This document shows positions 36,425 through 48,114 of a DNA stretch of 55,083 nucleotides, in pieces. The DNA comes from Carex sylvatica. Its lineage: Eukaryota > Streptophyta > Magnoliopsida > Poales > Cyperaceae. How positions within the stretch are numbered: position 1 is the stretch's first letter; every line of letters begins with the position of its first letter. The DNA is taken from NCBI GenBank assembly GCA_964058845.1, contig CAXKVR010000391.1:1-55083 (forward strand), read 5' to 3'. A program made the translations under genes and the position numbers. The notes beneath the pieces are model-generated. The model was not told the DNA's origin, did no database searches, and saw nothing but the letters and a program-made list of their open reading frames with translations.

Positions 36425-37034
36425 ATGACTTTAGTTGGGCAGAAGCTGGTGTCACCAGGTGATGATATAGATGCAATTGGAATTGTTGGACCTCTCCCGT
36501 TAATCAATTTTAAATTTGACCTTTAATTTTATATTTTTAAATAAACAAATTATCGGTTCACATTTGACCTTTAATTTTATATTTTGAAATATTAATGCTC
36601 TAGAAGTTATGATGATTAGTAGCCTCAAAAATGGTGGCACGGAATCCTCCAGAACAAAATTAATAGTACGCACTAAAATATGGGTATCTAATTTTTATGT
36701 ACATGCATCCATTTGATATCTTACAAAAATACTCAACATAAAAAAATTAATTAACGATATATCCTTTATTTCTTAAATAGTGTGTATTAAATATGAACTT
36801 ATTTGATAATAATGCTATGCAAGTTGTATTATATACTACTGTATACCCCTGAAATCTTGATAAATTTGAAATTATTTTGTATAACCCTGCAAAATGGGGA
36901 GTATCACAGTTCCTACATTATATAGTATCCGATATACTAATGGGTTTGAATCCGATAAATTACTTGAATTCGATTTTTGCTTCTTTGTGATCAAAATCAT
37001 GTGTCTGCCCCTGGTGATCCGAAAAGATTTGAAA
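36425..37034. other. 3' flank of the B3-MBD gene
   Basis: Presumed 3' UTR and downstream DNA with duplicated short text (TTTGACCTTTAATTTTATAT twice, near 36515 and 36565). The GGGTTTGAATCCGATAA patch near 36943 resembles text at 46347. No gene seen. Confidence 0.4.
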
Positions 37035-37365
37035 TTTATATTAATCTGAATCAGACAACTCCGAATTAGACCTCACTCAACCGAATGATCCTAAAAAATA
37101 ATTTGAGACCAGACAACTCGAAATATGACCTAACATGAAGTCAAATGACCTGTGACCTCGAAACATTATCCAAAATTCGACAACCTGAATTCTGATCCAA
37201 CCGGATCTGATTTAGGATAGGCGCTTAGGTTCGAACGTTCAATTCATGAGTTGCAAAAGTTATGTTGGAAACATGCATGGGAAAAAGCACCGACATTTTT
37301 AAAAATACTCAAAAATAAAAATAAATTATTAAGAATAACCACGGTTTGGACAAAATTTTAAAAAT
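37035..37365 (-). repeat. 331-bp inverted repeat, arm 2
   Basis: Partner of 35201-35531, about 1.5 kb away. It spans the left target duplication and the first 76 bases of the MULE at 37290. The original is therefore here and the intronic arm is a derived copy made after that insertion. Confidence 0.9.
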
Positions 37366-38769
37366 ACCCAAACCGTGGAAAAAATCCACGGTTTTGAGTT
37401 TTTATTCAAAACCGTGGAATAAATTCACGGTTTTGAATTTTTTTCAAAACCGTGGATTTATTCCACGGTTCTGAATTTTTATTCAGAACCGTGGAATAAA
37501 TCCACGGTTTTGGAATTTTAATCTTTTTTTATTTTTTATTTTATTATTATTATTATTATTTTTTTTTTTTTACTGGTTTGAATTTTTTTTATGTATATAT
37601 GTATATGATGTATATGTATATATGTATATATGTATATAATATATGTATATATGTATATGTATAATATGTATATGTATATGTATGTATGTATATATAAAAG
37701 TTCTATTTTTAGTTCATTTCAAATAATGAATTATGTACATAATTAATAAAATTTATAACCAAAATATAGTACCTATACATTTTTATTCAATTTTTATAAA
37801 TTCACGGTTCTAAATTTTTATTAATTTTTTTTTTGCTTTTATTTTTTTTGCACTATTAAGGTTTGAATAAATAAAATATCCACGGTTTATTTTTTTATGT
37901 ATATATATATATAATATAATATAATATAATATATGTATAGTATATATAAATGTTCAACATAATAGATATGTTAAAATTTTTAGTTCAATACGATGATGTA
38001 TATATAATATAATATAAATGTTCTATTTTTAGTCCATTTCAAATAATGAATTATGTACATAATTAATAAAAATTTATAACCAAAATATAGCACGTATACA
38101 TTTTTATTCAATTTTAATAAATTCACGGTTCTAAATTTTTATTAATTTTTTTTTTTGCTTTTATTTTTTTGCACTATTAAGGTTTGAATAAATAAAATAT
38201 CCACGGTTTATTTTTTTTATGTATATATATAATATAGTATAATATATGTATATGTATATGTATATATAATATAAAAATATTTTAAAATAAACCGTGGATC
38301 TTTTATTTATTCAAACCTTAATAGTGCAAAAAAATAAAAGCAAAAAAAAAAAATTAATAAAAATTTAGAACCGTGAATTTATAAAAATTGAATAAAAATG
38401 TATACGTGCTATATTTTGGTTATAAATTTTATTAATTATGTACATAATTTATTATTTGAAATGAACTAAAAATAGAACATTTATATATACATACATACAT
38501 ATACATATACATATTATACATATACATATATACATATATACATAAAAAAAATTCAAACCAGTAAAAAAAAAAAATATTAAAATTCCAAAACCGTGGATTT
38601 ATTCCACGGTTCTGATTAAAAATTCAGAATCGTGGAAACAATCCACGGTTTTGAATTTTTAATCAAAACCGTGAATTTATTCCACGGTTTGGACATTTTT
38701 AAAATTTTGTCCAAACCGTGCTTATTTTTAATAATTTATTTTTATTTTTGAATATTTTAAAAATGTCGG
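37290..38769. mobile_element. Foldback Mutator-like element, 1,480 bp, 9-bp target duplication
   Basis: The ends are CCGACATTTTTAAAAAT and its inverted copy ATTTTAAAAATGTCGG, flanked by GAAAAAGCA at 37281-37289 and 38770-38778. Inside, short palindromes of the form AACCGTGGA...TCCACGGTT repeat near both ends (37370-37510, 38580-38720). A ~200-bp module (AATTATGTACATAATTAATA to TTTGCACTATTAAGGTTTGA) occurs three times: 37700-37890 and 38020-38210 direct, 38290-38490 inverted. Long TA/GTATAT simple repeats join the parts. No transposase was found. The two halves can fold into a long hairpin. Confidence 0.88.
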
Positions 38770-38778
38770 GAAAAAGCA

Positions 38779-41040
38779 TGTATGATGTATGACAAGACAA
38801 TAATAATAATGTGAGTCAACGCATAAAGCTGATCAAATTGATGCTACACCTGTGGTTTCAAGAGCGAAGTGCGGTCCAGTTGGGATTTTTTTTTTTTTTT
38901 TTCATTTAGGTCGAAAGATGTTCAATTCAATAAACACCAATTGCAACTCTCTGAAATTCTTGGGCCTGAGAAAGGGCCCTCTCATAATATTCGGCCCAAT
39001 TACAGCTCAACACTAAACAGTTTGGGCCGACGAATACCAAATTTGATCATGGGCAAACGAAACTTGCTGCCACGTTCCTTTTTTTTGGATTAATTTTTTT
39101 CTGCAATTTCTTATTTGCCTCTAAACACTTGAATATATCTTATTTATTTCTTAACTCTTACAACTCTTTCTTTTTTTGTCTATTACATTATGATTTTCAA
39201 GTTAATCATAGTTAAATTTTTGATTAAAATAATAAAAGACAAAAATATCCTTTTTTGTTAAGAAGTTAGATCGATTTTCTTGTTTTCCTGTGCTCTAGCT
39301 CCCTTATTGTTTTCTCGGCACTAAAACTTGATTAGAAATCAGTCTATCGTGGTTTTTTCTTCAGACCAAGTAAGCTTTATATATGCTTCCAAAGAAAATA
39401 CCAGGTCTAAGATTTTATTCTGAAGAATATGATTTCCAGTCTCAAAAAAGAATAGTTGACCAAATGTCAACTAGTACATTTATTATCTCACTGATCATGA
39501 AAACATACATATCCAATAGTCTCGCTAACAACACATTATTTTGATTTTTGTTGGAGCAGGCTTTTAAAATTCTACACAGGGAAATCACAATCGTTCTTAA
39601 AACCAAATCCAATAGACCCTTATGGGCAATTCTGACATAAATAAGTATATAACTAATGGGATTTTATCATTGTCACGATGTTACTTTTTTTTTTTTTTTA
39701 ATCTAGAGACGATTTGCATTGTTGATAGTCTCTCCTGCCTTTCTCCGATTTGATGAAAAAATATGTCTTTGTTTCCGTGGAAATTAGATTAAATAAGATC
39801 TTCCTTAATCGAGCTTTCAGAGAATCTTGTGCAAGGTCCTATCATTTGGTATTTGACGTAAGACCTTAAAGAACCATTCCCTGCTCGCTACCTATCGCCA
39901 GGTGAAGTGTTTCACTCTTGTCAGTATAGTTTCTACAAGCAACTTTATCGAGCAGAATCTGACTATTTTTCTGAAACAAGGGTTGTTGGGAAGAAATAAG
40001 AAGGTAATATGGTTTAGCAAGCACAAGTTTGATTCAGAGAGAAGTCTTGAGGAAGGGTGTAGGAATTTGTCCTCTCGATCTTTCTATTGGAAACGGTGAG
40101 TGAAAACTACAAACATCAAATAAACAGTAAAATTATGGACAAAGCAACAACATGAGGATTTACTCATTCTTTCCGTGGAGGTAAGAAATATGCTTGCATC
40201 GGTCTTCCCCTTCCAGACACTCCTAGGGTGGCGCACCGCACATTTGCGGGGTAAGGCCAAGAAGAAATATATAAGATCGATCTTAAACTTATAAACTTCT
40301 ACTCCTCTTGAGTCAAATCATGAGTATTTTTAGGAGGAGAAGCTAGACTATTGTTCGTTCTGCGGAACAGATGGGATGTTCTAGCTGCAGGAAGAAATAT
40401 TGATCAAAGGTCCTCCAAGTATGAAGTATGCTTGATTTGATCTGTTGGAAGGGAGTTGAGAAGGAAGAAGGGTATAATAGTAAAAGATAAAGTATAGTAA
40501 TGGATAATTAACTCTAGAGGTAAATAGGAAAAGATAAACAATGTTAAGGGATTTATTAGATATAATAAAGACTTGAAGGGTAAATAAAAATGAACAAGTT
40601 TTCAAGGATAAATAAGAAATTAACTCTTTTTTTGTGCAACCCACTCCGAGTTTTAATGTTTATCTGGAGTCTATACTTAGCTTAAAATATAGTCTAAATT
40701 TCATTATAAAGTTTATAGGTCTGTACTAGACATATAAACAGTTTAATAATTAAATTTCATGTATTGTAAGTACACTGCTTGATGATGTTTTATAATTAGT
40801 TAATTTTAAAGTGTAAAAATTTGAACTCATTTTAAATTATATTACAAATTTCATCGTACTTTTAGACATGATACGTATAATGTTATATTTCAAATTTTAA
40901 TTTTATTTTAAGATTATTAAATTTATTAAAATAAAAAATATATATCAAAGTGATTTCTCTTTATATATTATATATATATCTCGTACTTGATGTACTTCTT
41001 TCGTAACATTGATTTACATCTTTTAAACATGTAGGTCAAC
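38779..41040. other. Gene-free stretch
   Basis: AT-rich, with poly-T runs (38886, 39686). A moderately GC-richer block at 39840-40400 contains short open frames (for example 39902-40099) that I could not match to a family; it may be the 3' part of a decayed retroelement. No supported gene. Confidence 0.4.
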
Positions 41041-41497
41041 GGTCGAAGACATAAACATCTACAACATTATCTAAAATGACAATTACGAAAACAACAATAG
41101 TTAGCAGTAAGTTACCAGAAATTCTTATTTTATTTTTCAAACATAACACACAGATGCAAAGATTATTCCTTAGTTAAACAGCGCTGCCTCTAAAAAAAAT
41201 CACCATGGGTTCAGTAAAGAAAACAGTTGGTGTTGCTCAAGTCAATACAAACGAACAAATGATAAAGAATGCCCCATCAACGTTATCGGTTCCTGTACTC
41301 AACAGATGTCGAAGAGTCACTCAAAATCAACTGTAAGATAAATTTAACCGATGATCAATTCTATTGGTTGGTTAGACCTCAATAGTCGGTGAAAAGTTTC
41401 AAAATAATTACAGAGTTTTCCCTGATTGCAAACACCATCCGTGTCTTAGGCCAACCGATGGTAAAGAGGCCATGATAGATGTGTTTTTGTAGTAGTG
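41041..41497 (-). mobile_element. CACTA (En/Spm-type) terminus, fragment
   Basis: Read on minus, the sequence from 41497 begins CACTACTACAAAAACAC, the conserved terminal repeat of plant CACTA elements. Subterminal copies of CATCGGTTGG and related ATCGGTT motifs follow. No matching second end was found nearby, so only one end or a deleted derivative is present. Confidence 0.6.
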
Positions 41498-41950
41498 GCC
41501 GGTACTCGAAACTGTCTAATATTGGTATTGCCATGGGAATCACTGATGCCGAGGTTTGAATCCTCAAATGTCCATCCTCTGTGTGCTTGAACTTAGCGTG
41601 CATGCAGTAACTCAGTCTTGTTTTCTATGTTGTACTAAATCTATCGATAGATAAACCAATGCATATGTGGGTCAGTCAAAAGTCAAAACTGAATAATCAA
41701 TTATAAAATTACGAAATAATTACAATACACAATGAGTACCTGGAATTTGATTTTCTTCTGCATTGGAATCTAACTCGGCTCTCAATTCTTGTGAGTGCAT
41801 CAACTGCTTAGCCTCTGTGTTATGTGAACTTAGTCTGTAGTAACTCGTTATTGTTAAATTTCTAGGTACTCAATCTATCAATAAATAAGGCAATATTAAT
41901 TGCATGTGTGTCAATCTAAACTAAATAACCAATTAAAAATAATATAAAAT

Positions 41951-42464
41951 TGGGGTTCATATGCAGAAGCGCTCAAGGAGAAATTTCGTTGAACACGTTG
42001 CAAGCATACACTAATATCCAACCAAATGGAGAAATATAAAAGTCAAACAAGAATCCAATACAAACAAGCAATCAAGCACAAGAAAATAAAAGAGAGACAC
42101 AAGATTTATGTGGAAATCATTTTGAAAAAAAATCACCGAAGCACACGACGCAAATTCACTATCAATGAGTCTTTATAAATACAAGGAGATTAACAAGCCA
42201 CTAGCACTCACTCTAACACTCTCTTACAATTTCATACACTAATTTATGAGATTTCCAAGTGTATAGATGGATTGTTACAAGAGAACAAAAAAATAAACCT
42301 AGAATGAGCTTAGAGAGAAAGTTCAAGAGAAGAAACACATGACTTAGACCCCCTCAATCTCTCTCTGTCTCTATCTCCTCTTTTAATTTCCATTTGGAAA
42401 TTCATACCATGAGTAGCAATATGGACCAAAGCCCATATTCATTTTTTGGCTTCATATGACAACA
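41951..42464 (-). mobile_element. Probable LTR of the minus-strand copia relic
   Basis: On minus, AAGTAGGAGATTG is followed by TGTTGTCATATGAAGCC at 42464, just downstream of the pol relic. This is the layout of PPT and 3' LTR in Tnt1-like elements. The other end is placed near 41951 (TTGGGGTTCATATGCAG on plus), which is uncertain. No second LTR was found. Confidence 0.5.
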
Positions 42465-42529
42465 ATCTCCTACTTGAAGACAAAGCTCCCACTTGATCTC
42501 ACAAGCATCGTACCGCGCTCCAACATCCG

Positions 42530-43850
42530 AGTTACTCAACCAATCTGGATCGCCTCCTTATCCGGAGGCACCACCTTTGTGAACATGTCGACAATCTTAT
42601 CAGTCGCATGAACCTTATCCATAATCAATTTCCAACAATCAAGAACATCATCACGAATCAAGTGGTATCGCACATCTATGTGCCTCATCTTTGAGTGATA
42701 CGTCGCATTCTTCTTAAGGTGTATAGTGCTTTGAAAATCACAATGCACAACATACTTATTTTGCTTTAATTTAAAGTCTCCAAGCAAATCCTTCAACCAA
42801 ATCATCCCTTTGGTCATTTTGGTCAATGCAATATATTTCTCCTTGGTTGAAGACAAAACAACAATGTCATTCATACAAGACATCCAACTAATGGCTCCAC
42901 CACTGATAGTAAAAATACAATGTGTTGTAGATTTTCTTGTCCTTTCACAACCCATATGATCGGCATCAACATACCCATCTTCATTCTCCAATACAAACAC
43001 CCTCCTATTTTTCAATGCTTTATTTTTCTTTGGAAGTTTCACTAACTCCCAAGTCTCATTGAGATGCAATAAGTTCATTTCATCATTCATTACCCCTAGC
43101 CACTTGGTTTTATCCGGACAATCAATAGCATCATGAAATGACTCGGGTTCATCCGCATTCACAAAATAAAGCATAACATAGAGAAGGGGAATACCTTTGT
43201 GTAGATTGAGAAATCCGAGTTAATCTCCTCAACTCTTATACTGGGGTATTTGTGTGCTCATTTTCGCTTGCGCCTTCACTCTCATGCGTTTTCACCGGCT
43301 CACTCTCATCCTCATGGTTATAACCACCATCTTGAGGACGTGTCACCATCTTAGGTGCAACACTTCCATCAACATGCTCCACATGTCGATTTTCATTTTG
43401 CTCATTTTCATGATTTTCCATGAACATTGCTTTATTATGAAATATGATATCTCGGGTTCTAATTGTATTCTTCTCAATAGGATTTCAAATTCTATAACTC
43501 AAATCATCACCGCCATAACCAACAAATACACACCTTCATGACTTGACATCAATCTTATTCCTCTTCACATTTGAAATTTTCACATAAGCTTTACAACCAA
43601 AAATTCGCAAGTGATCATAAGAAAGTTTCTTACCACTCCACACGACTTTTGGTATGCCACCGTCTAATGCCACGCTTGGTGATCGGTTGATTAGATAAAC
43701 TGCAGTGTTGGCTGCCTCGGCCCAAAATGATTTTGGAAGGCCCGAGTGAGAAAATCATTGGAAGACCCGACTTTCAATGACCTCATTTTCTTGCGGTGTA
43801 TGTGGTGTTGGCTTTTGTGAGTCATCGACTTATCTGTTTGACTAGATTTG
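42530..43850 (-). pseudogene. Ty1-copia pol relic (Tnt1-like), internally deleted
   Basis: Reading minus from 43850: end of the integrase core (TPQENEVIE, then LPKSFWAEAANTAVYLINRS), the FGCKAYV and VFVGYGGDD region, a charged linker, then the start of RT (WELVKLPKKNKALKNR). This is joined directly to the RNase H domain (GYVDADHMG, ISGGAISWMS, MRHIDVRYHLIRDD). The RT catalytic core is therefore missing from an otherwise continuous 212-codon frame at 43174-42536. Stops interrupt the integrase part. It is dead as a retroelement. Confidence 0.85.
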
Positions 43851-44079
43851 TAAAATATACATAATTGTATTTTACAGTTTTTACATAATTGACAATTTCT
43901 TTTATTTTTAGGTCATTTTTGACCATCTTTCATAAATCATAAAAAATAGTAAAAATTAGTATTCTACAAGTTTATTATATAACCAATTTATTGAGCTACT
44001 TAAATCGAAATTTGAAGTTTATACGATAGCTTTTTGAGGCCGTAGCACAGATGACCTTACTCTTTTTTAAAATCGCTAT

Positions 44080-44290
44080 TTTTCAGAAAATTCTGGACCA
44101 TTAAGAACAATAATTTAAAAAAATTCTAAATAAATAGTAAAAGATTTTTAAAAAATATAAAATTTGGTCTCGAAGCACGATTTATTATGGAGATCAACTT
44201 GAATGGTTCGGATCAACGTTTTGAACTTTGAAATCACAAAATAAGAGTGTGAAATAAAACACTCGCTTTACTTCGCGAAGCACCGTAGTG
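44080..44290. mobile_element. Half of a foldback MITE related to 20239-20663
   Basis: The text AAAATATAAAATTTGGTCTC, the TTATGGAGA/GGTTCGGATCAACG segment and the terminus TAGTGCCCAACTCTC parallel one arm of the 20239 element. A similar arm occurs at 35540-35720 inside the B3-MBD intron. A (CT)n(AT)n microsatellite follows at about 44293-44330. Confidence 0.5.
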
Positions 44291-44295
44291 CCCAA

Positions 44296-44329
<34 letters not shown>

Positions 44330-44582
44330 CTCTTCTCCTTATTGAGGAGCTTAATGTCTAGATCCTGTAAGGGTCCTGATTTACTATTTTTTTTTTAAAG
44401 GATGCTCAGCCATTGAATTTTCAGATCGCACATAGATGAATTTTCGAAATTATGAGCTTCAACACTTAAGCATACACTGGTCATGCCACATATGATCCTA
44501 GCGCCCGTAGACCGCGCGCTGTACACGTGGACCGCATCTCTGAACCACGCACGGAGCCTATGGAACGCGCATGTGCATCGCG

Positions 44583-44746
44583 TACCCTTTTTTTCTGCTG
44601 AAGGCGGGATTCGAACCCAGTTGAGTTCTGTTGGTGCCAAAATTCTTACCACTACACTAGAGTTCACATGTGTTATCTTGTAGATAAATATAATATTTAA
44701 CTATTTTTCTCTACAAATTTGATTTAAATTATAATTATATAAAGCC
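44583..44746 (-). mobile_element. tRNA-derived SINE-like unit, copy 1
   Basis: On minus it has an A-box-like CTAGTGTAGTGGTAAG and a B box GGGTTCGAATCCCGCC about 30 bases later, the internal pol III promoter of tRNA-derived elements, then a poly-A-rich stretch. It is followed directly by a second copy with a 164-bp period. It lacks a folded acceptor stem, so it is not a functional tRNA. Confidence 0.65.
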
Positions 44747-44909
44747 TACCCTTTTTTTTTTTGCTGAAGGCGGGATTCGAACCCAGTTGGGTTCTGTTGG
44801 TGTCAAAGTTCTTACCACTACACTAAAGTTCACATGTGTTATGTTGTAGATAAATATAATATTTAACTATTTTTCTCTACAAATTTGATTTAAATTATAA
44901 TTATATAAA
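44747..44909 (-). mobile_element. tRNA-derived SINE-like unit, copy 2
   Basis: Direct tandem copy of the preceding unit with only a few differences (GTTGGGTTC against GTTGAGTTC; an expanded poly-T on plus). The whole unit including its AT-rich flank (AAATATAATATTTAACTATT) is duplicated, so this is a tandem duplication rather than two insertions. Confidence 0.65.
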
Positions 44910-45219
44910 TATCATATATAAAATAATAAATATATATATATATATTAATAGCCGTATCGTATCCTTCATTTTTGAAAATTGCTGTATCGTCGTATTCGTA
45001 TCGTATCAGTATTATTATTGCTTTGATATTTGTGCAGCACGTATTTGAACGGTTGATTTTCAAAAAGGTCACGCAAATAATGAAACGCTTGATCTTCTTC
45101 ATTTTATAATATTTTATAATAAAATAATATGTTTCTGTTGCAATGCACGGGTACGATGCTAGTATTGCATTATATATATGGAGGCTAGCCCCTACTACAT
45201 GCATATATAATTAAGAATA

Positions 45220-46055
45220 ATTATATTCATCTCCACACTCCTATCCCCCCTCCATCCCCACAACTACAATTTAGAAAGGTTACATTATGGTCACCACTAA
45301 TTATTTAAATACTTCTAAAATTAAAGGGTCCAAGTTAAATAAGGAATGCGATAATTATTTAGAGGTTGTTCTTTGGTCCCCACTAATTATTTAAACACTT
45401 CTAAAATTAGATGATTCACTTTTAAAATTAAAAGTTGTACTATAGTCCCCACTAATTATTTATCCATAAAAAAAATAGTCATCACGATAAACATATACGA
45501 GGTGCTCATTCAAGTATTTTTTATATATGTATAAATACTATAGTGTATAAGTATAAATACTTCTAAAACTTGATATTAATACTTTCATATGTCAGCCACT
45601 ATCATATGTAAAAAATATTTGCAAGTATAGGTATAAATACTTGCACGATGAGATATAAATACATGTGTAACGACGTGCCTGAAAGTATGTCATCATGAAT
45701 CTTATTTAAAAGAGAAAATTACGTAGAAGACGTTCGTTATTTTAGATTCGCAAAATTCCTCATAAATCGTCCGAAATGTGGATGAGATTGAAATGAGATA
45801 AAAAATCCACCTCTAAAAACGTGCATGGTTTTCCATGTAGTTTGAGATATGTTTGAAGAGACAATTATTTATGTAAAAATTATTGACCATTGGTATAAAT
45901 ATTTTCATTCTTAGGGATAAATACTTATGTACGTAAGTATTAATACTTTAGAAAAAAAATCAATACTGGAGTTTTTATAATTTTCATGGTAATTATGGAA
46001 GTTAATGGGGGGATAAATGCGGAGATGGAAGTGCGGGGATAATTATCAGCATCCT
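45220..46055. mobile_element. Possible DNA transposon with imperfect inverted ends
   Basis: The left end (TTCATCTCCACACTCCTATC then CCCCCTCC) is imperfectly mirrored at the right by GGGGGGATAAATGCGGAGAT followed by GGAAGTGCGGGGATAATTAT. Inside, CCCACTAATTATTTAAA.ACTTCTAAAATTA-type text repeats three times (about 45295, 45388 and, shorter, 45447). No transposase. Boundaries and target duplication are not resolved. Confidence 0.4.
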
Positions 46056-46169
46056 ATAATTAAATATATAAAAATAAATCACCAATGGTCCAAAGTAATA
46101 ATAGATGGCAAACTAGGACATGCAAAGGCCAATTCAAATACAACAAATAGTGTAACACACTTTTTCTAA

Positions 46170-46345
46170 CGGCTGATAACAACAAGAGACGATGGTGTTT
46201 CTATAATTAACGATATATTTAACGTCATCGGCTCATACGGATGGAGTATGGGTATACATTTTCTATTGGGGCGACAGGCAACGGTTCGGACCCCGATGAC
46301 AGATATCAATTTCAACCGATAGCAAAGTATTTTTTCCTAGTAGTG
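46170..46345 (-). mobile_element. Second CACTA-type terminus, fragment
   Basis: On minus from 46345 the sequence begins CACTACTAGGAAAAAATAC, with TATCGGTTG and GCCGATGACG subterminal motifs. This matches a CACTA end, less perfectly than the one at 41497. No partner end was found. Confidence 0.45.
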
Positions 46346-48111
46346 TGGGTTTGAACCCGATAAGTTATTTGAATCCGAATTTTGCCCCTGCCTAACAGAT
46401 ATCCTGCGTCCCCCCGCATCCACTTTCAAAGTGGCGACAGTACAGTATGCTGGGTTTGGAGAAAAACTGGGGAATGAAGTTTGAAGTCAATTAGTCGGAT
46501 CCAATTAATATTGATCCTTATCCTTTTTATACAGATACCAGTTTTTGATTACATAAAATATTGGGATATTCTCAGGACATGAATTTTAATATTGAGTGCT
46601 CAAAGAATATTCTTGGTGGTTATACACTATTTGCCCTTCATTAAAATCTTCTATTTTTGCTATGTATTTATTTGCATTCTAGATGTGTATGGAAATAATT
46701 AAATACATTAAGTTGTTAATTAAATCTTAATTAAAATTGGAACAGATCTATCTTTCACTCATGATTGGTTGTGATCTTCCTTTCTCTTATTTTTTTTTTT
46801 TAATTTCTTCTGTTCTTCATCTTTAAATTGTATAATTTTGGGGTATTTAAAACTCAAATCTTTTCCAATATATTGGTCTTACACAATTGGATTGGCCGAT
46901 TTCTTCACAAGCACTCATTTTTTCAACCTTCCACAGTCTTTAATTTGTCCTCCATTTGTCGTGGTGCTTAATTAAGTAGCATGGGAGAATTTTGTGAATT
47001 ATTTGAGATATCAAAATTTAAAATCATGTTCATACTTTAAAATCACATGATTAAGAGTCGGCTCAAAATTATTATGTGAAACTTTTTAAAATTAAATAAT
47101 TTTTTGTTGTGTTATGTATTATGGTCAGTGTATGCACATATACGTTAATTGTTAATTATACCTTACTAATTAATTTATATGTTGTGGTGTTCATAGTTTG
47201 ATATAGATCTACTTGGTGTCTTTTTTATATATATTTTTGGAGGTTCACTTTAATCTTTTCAGTAACTTATTGTCATACCCATTATTTTTTAATTATATTA
47301 AATTCCTTAAAGAAGGAAAAAAAATGTTGGAAAGTGGAAACAAAACAATTAAATGATATTTTCATCAAATGTTACCACCACAATTATTACGAGAATCAAA
47401 AGCATCTAGAGAAGCTTATTATCATGCTCTTTGTTTCAATATGACAATACGTCTAGCTTAACTGAAAATCGTTTCTTAATGTATTTCGTCTTGCCATGGA
47501 AAAATAAATTGTTGACGAAGCTTTCTTGAAATTGATTTCAGTTTTTTTTTTTTTTTTTCAAACGAGTGAATATGTACTCGCCGTAACAAATGAGAGAATA
47601 GTTAAGAAAGAAAGGAAATAAATCAAATCTAAATCAATCAGAACCATCCATCAAAATCACCTTAAAAAAATAAATTTTATCTTAAAATTCTTGGATCGGG
47701 AGTATATTGCTTGATCACATGGAAGATCGAAAAAATTACATTCCTAAATTGATTTCTATAAAAGTAGACAAGGTTAAATGGTTAATCATTCTATATGGAA
47801 TGCATTTTGTTTTTTCTAAAATGTAATTTAATGCAATAAAAAGGAGAGAATCTTAAATAGGGGTAGAATTGGTATAAGGAGAAAAACTCATCATTGTAAA
47901 CTGTGATCTCAAAATAGCACTGCTTATATATTTTAGATGTTGAAAGGAAAGAAAATTAGAAAAAACATCTACGTACATATATAACCTATTCATAGAAGAT
48001 TGGTTCATAATTAATTAACGACTTAAAAAAGCAATATTCAGGTACAACGCCAGGCCAGCATATACCTATAATATAAGTAATTATTTGTCTGAATGAATGA
48101 ATGAATTGTTT
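46346..48111. other. Gene-free stretch upstream of the cysteine-rich peptide gene
   Basis: AT-rich sequence with poly-T runs (46787, 47540) and no recognisable coding region. TATAATATAAG at about 48067-48077 lies roughly 40 bases before the peptide gene ATG and could be its TATA element. Confidence 0.35.
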
Positions 48112-48114
48112 ATG

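Noticed and set aside
39902..40099. Small open frame MKCFTLVSIVSTS...
   Set aside because: No family resemblance, no splice context and AT-rich surroundings; a chance frame or decayed retroelement piece.
44395..44683. Open frames on both strands near 44.4-44.7 kb
   Set aside because: They overlap the tRNA-derived SINE-like unit and resemble no protein; one was briefly considered as a real tRNA, but it has no acceptor stem and a tandem copy.
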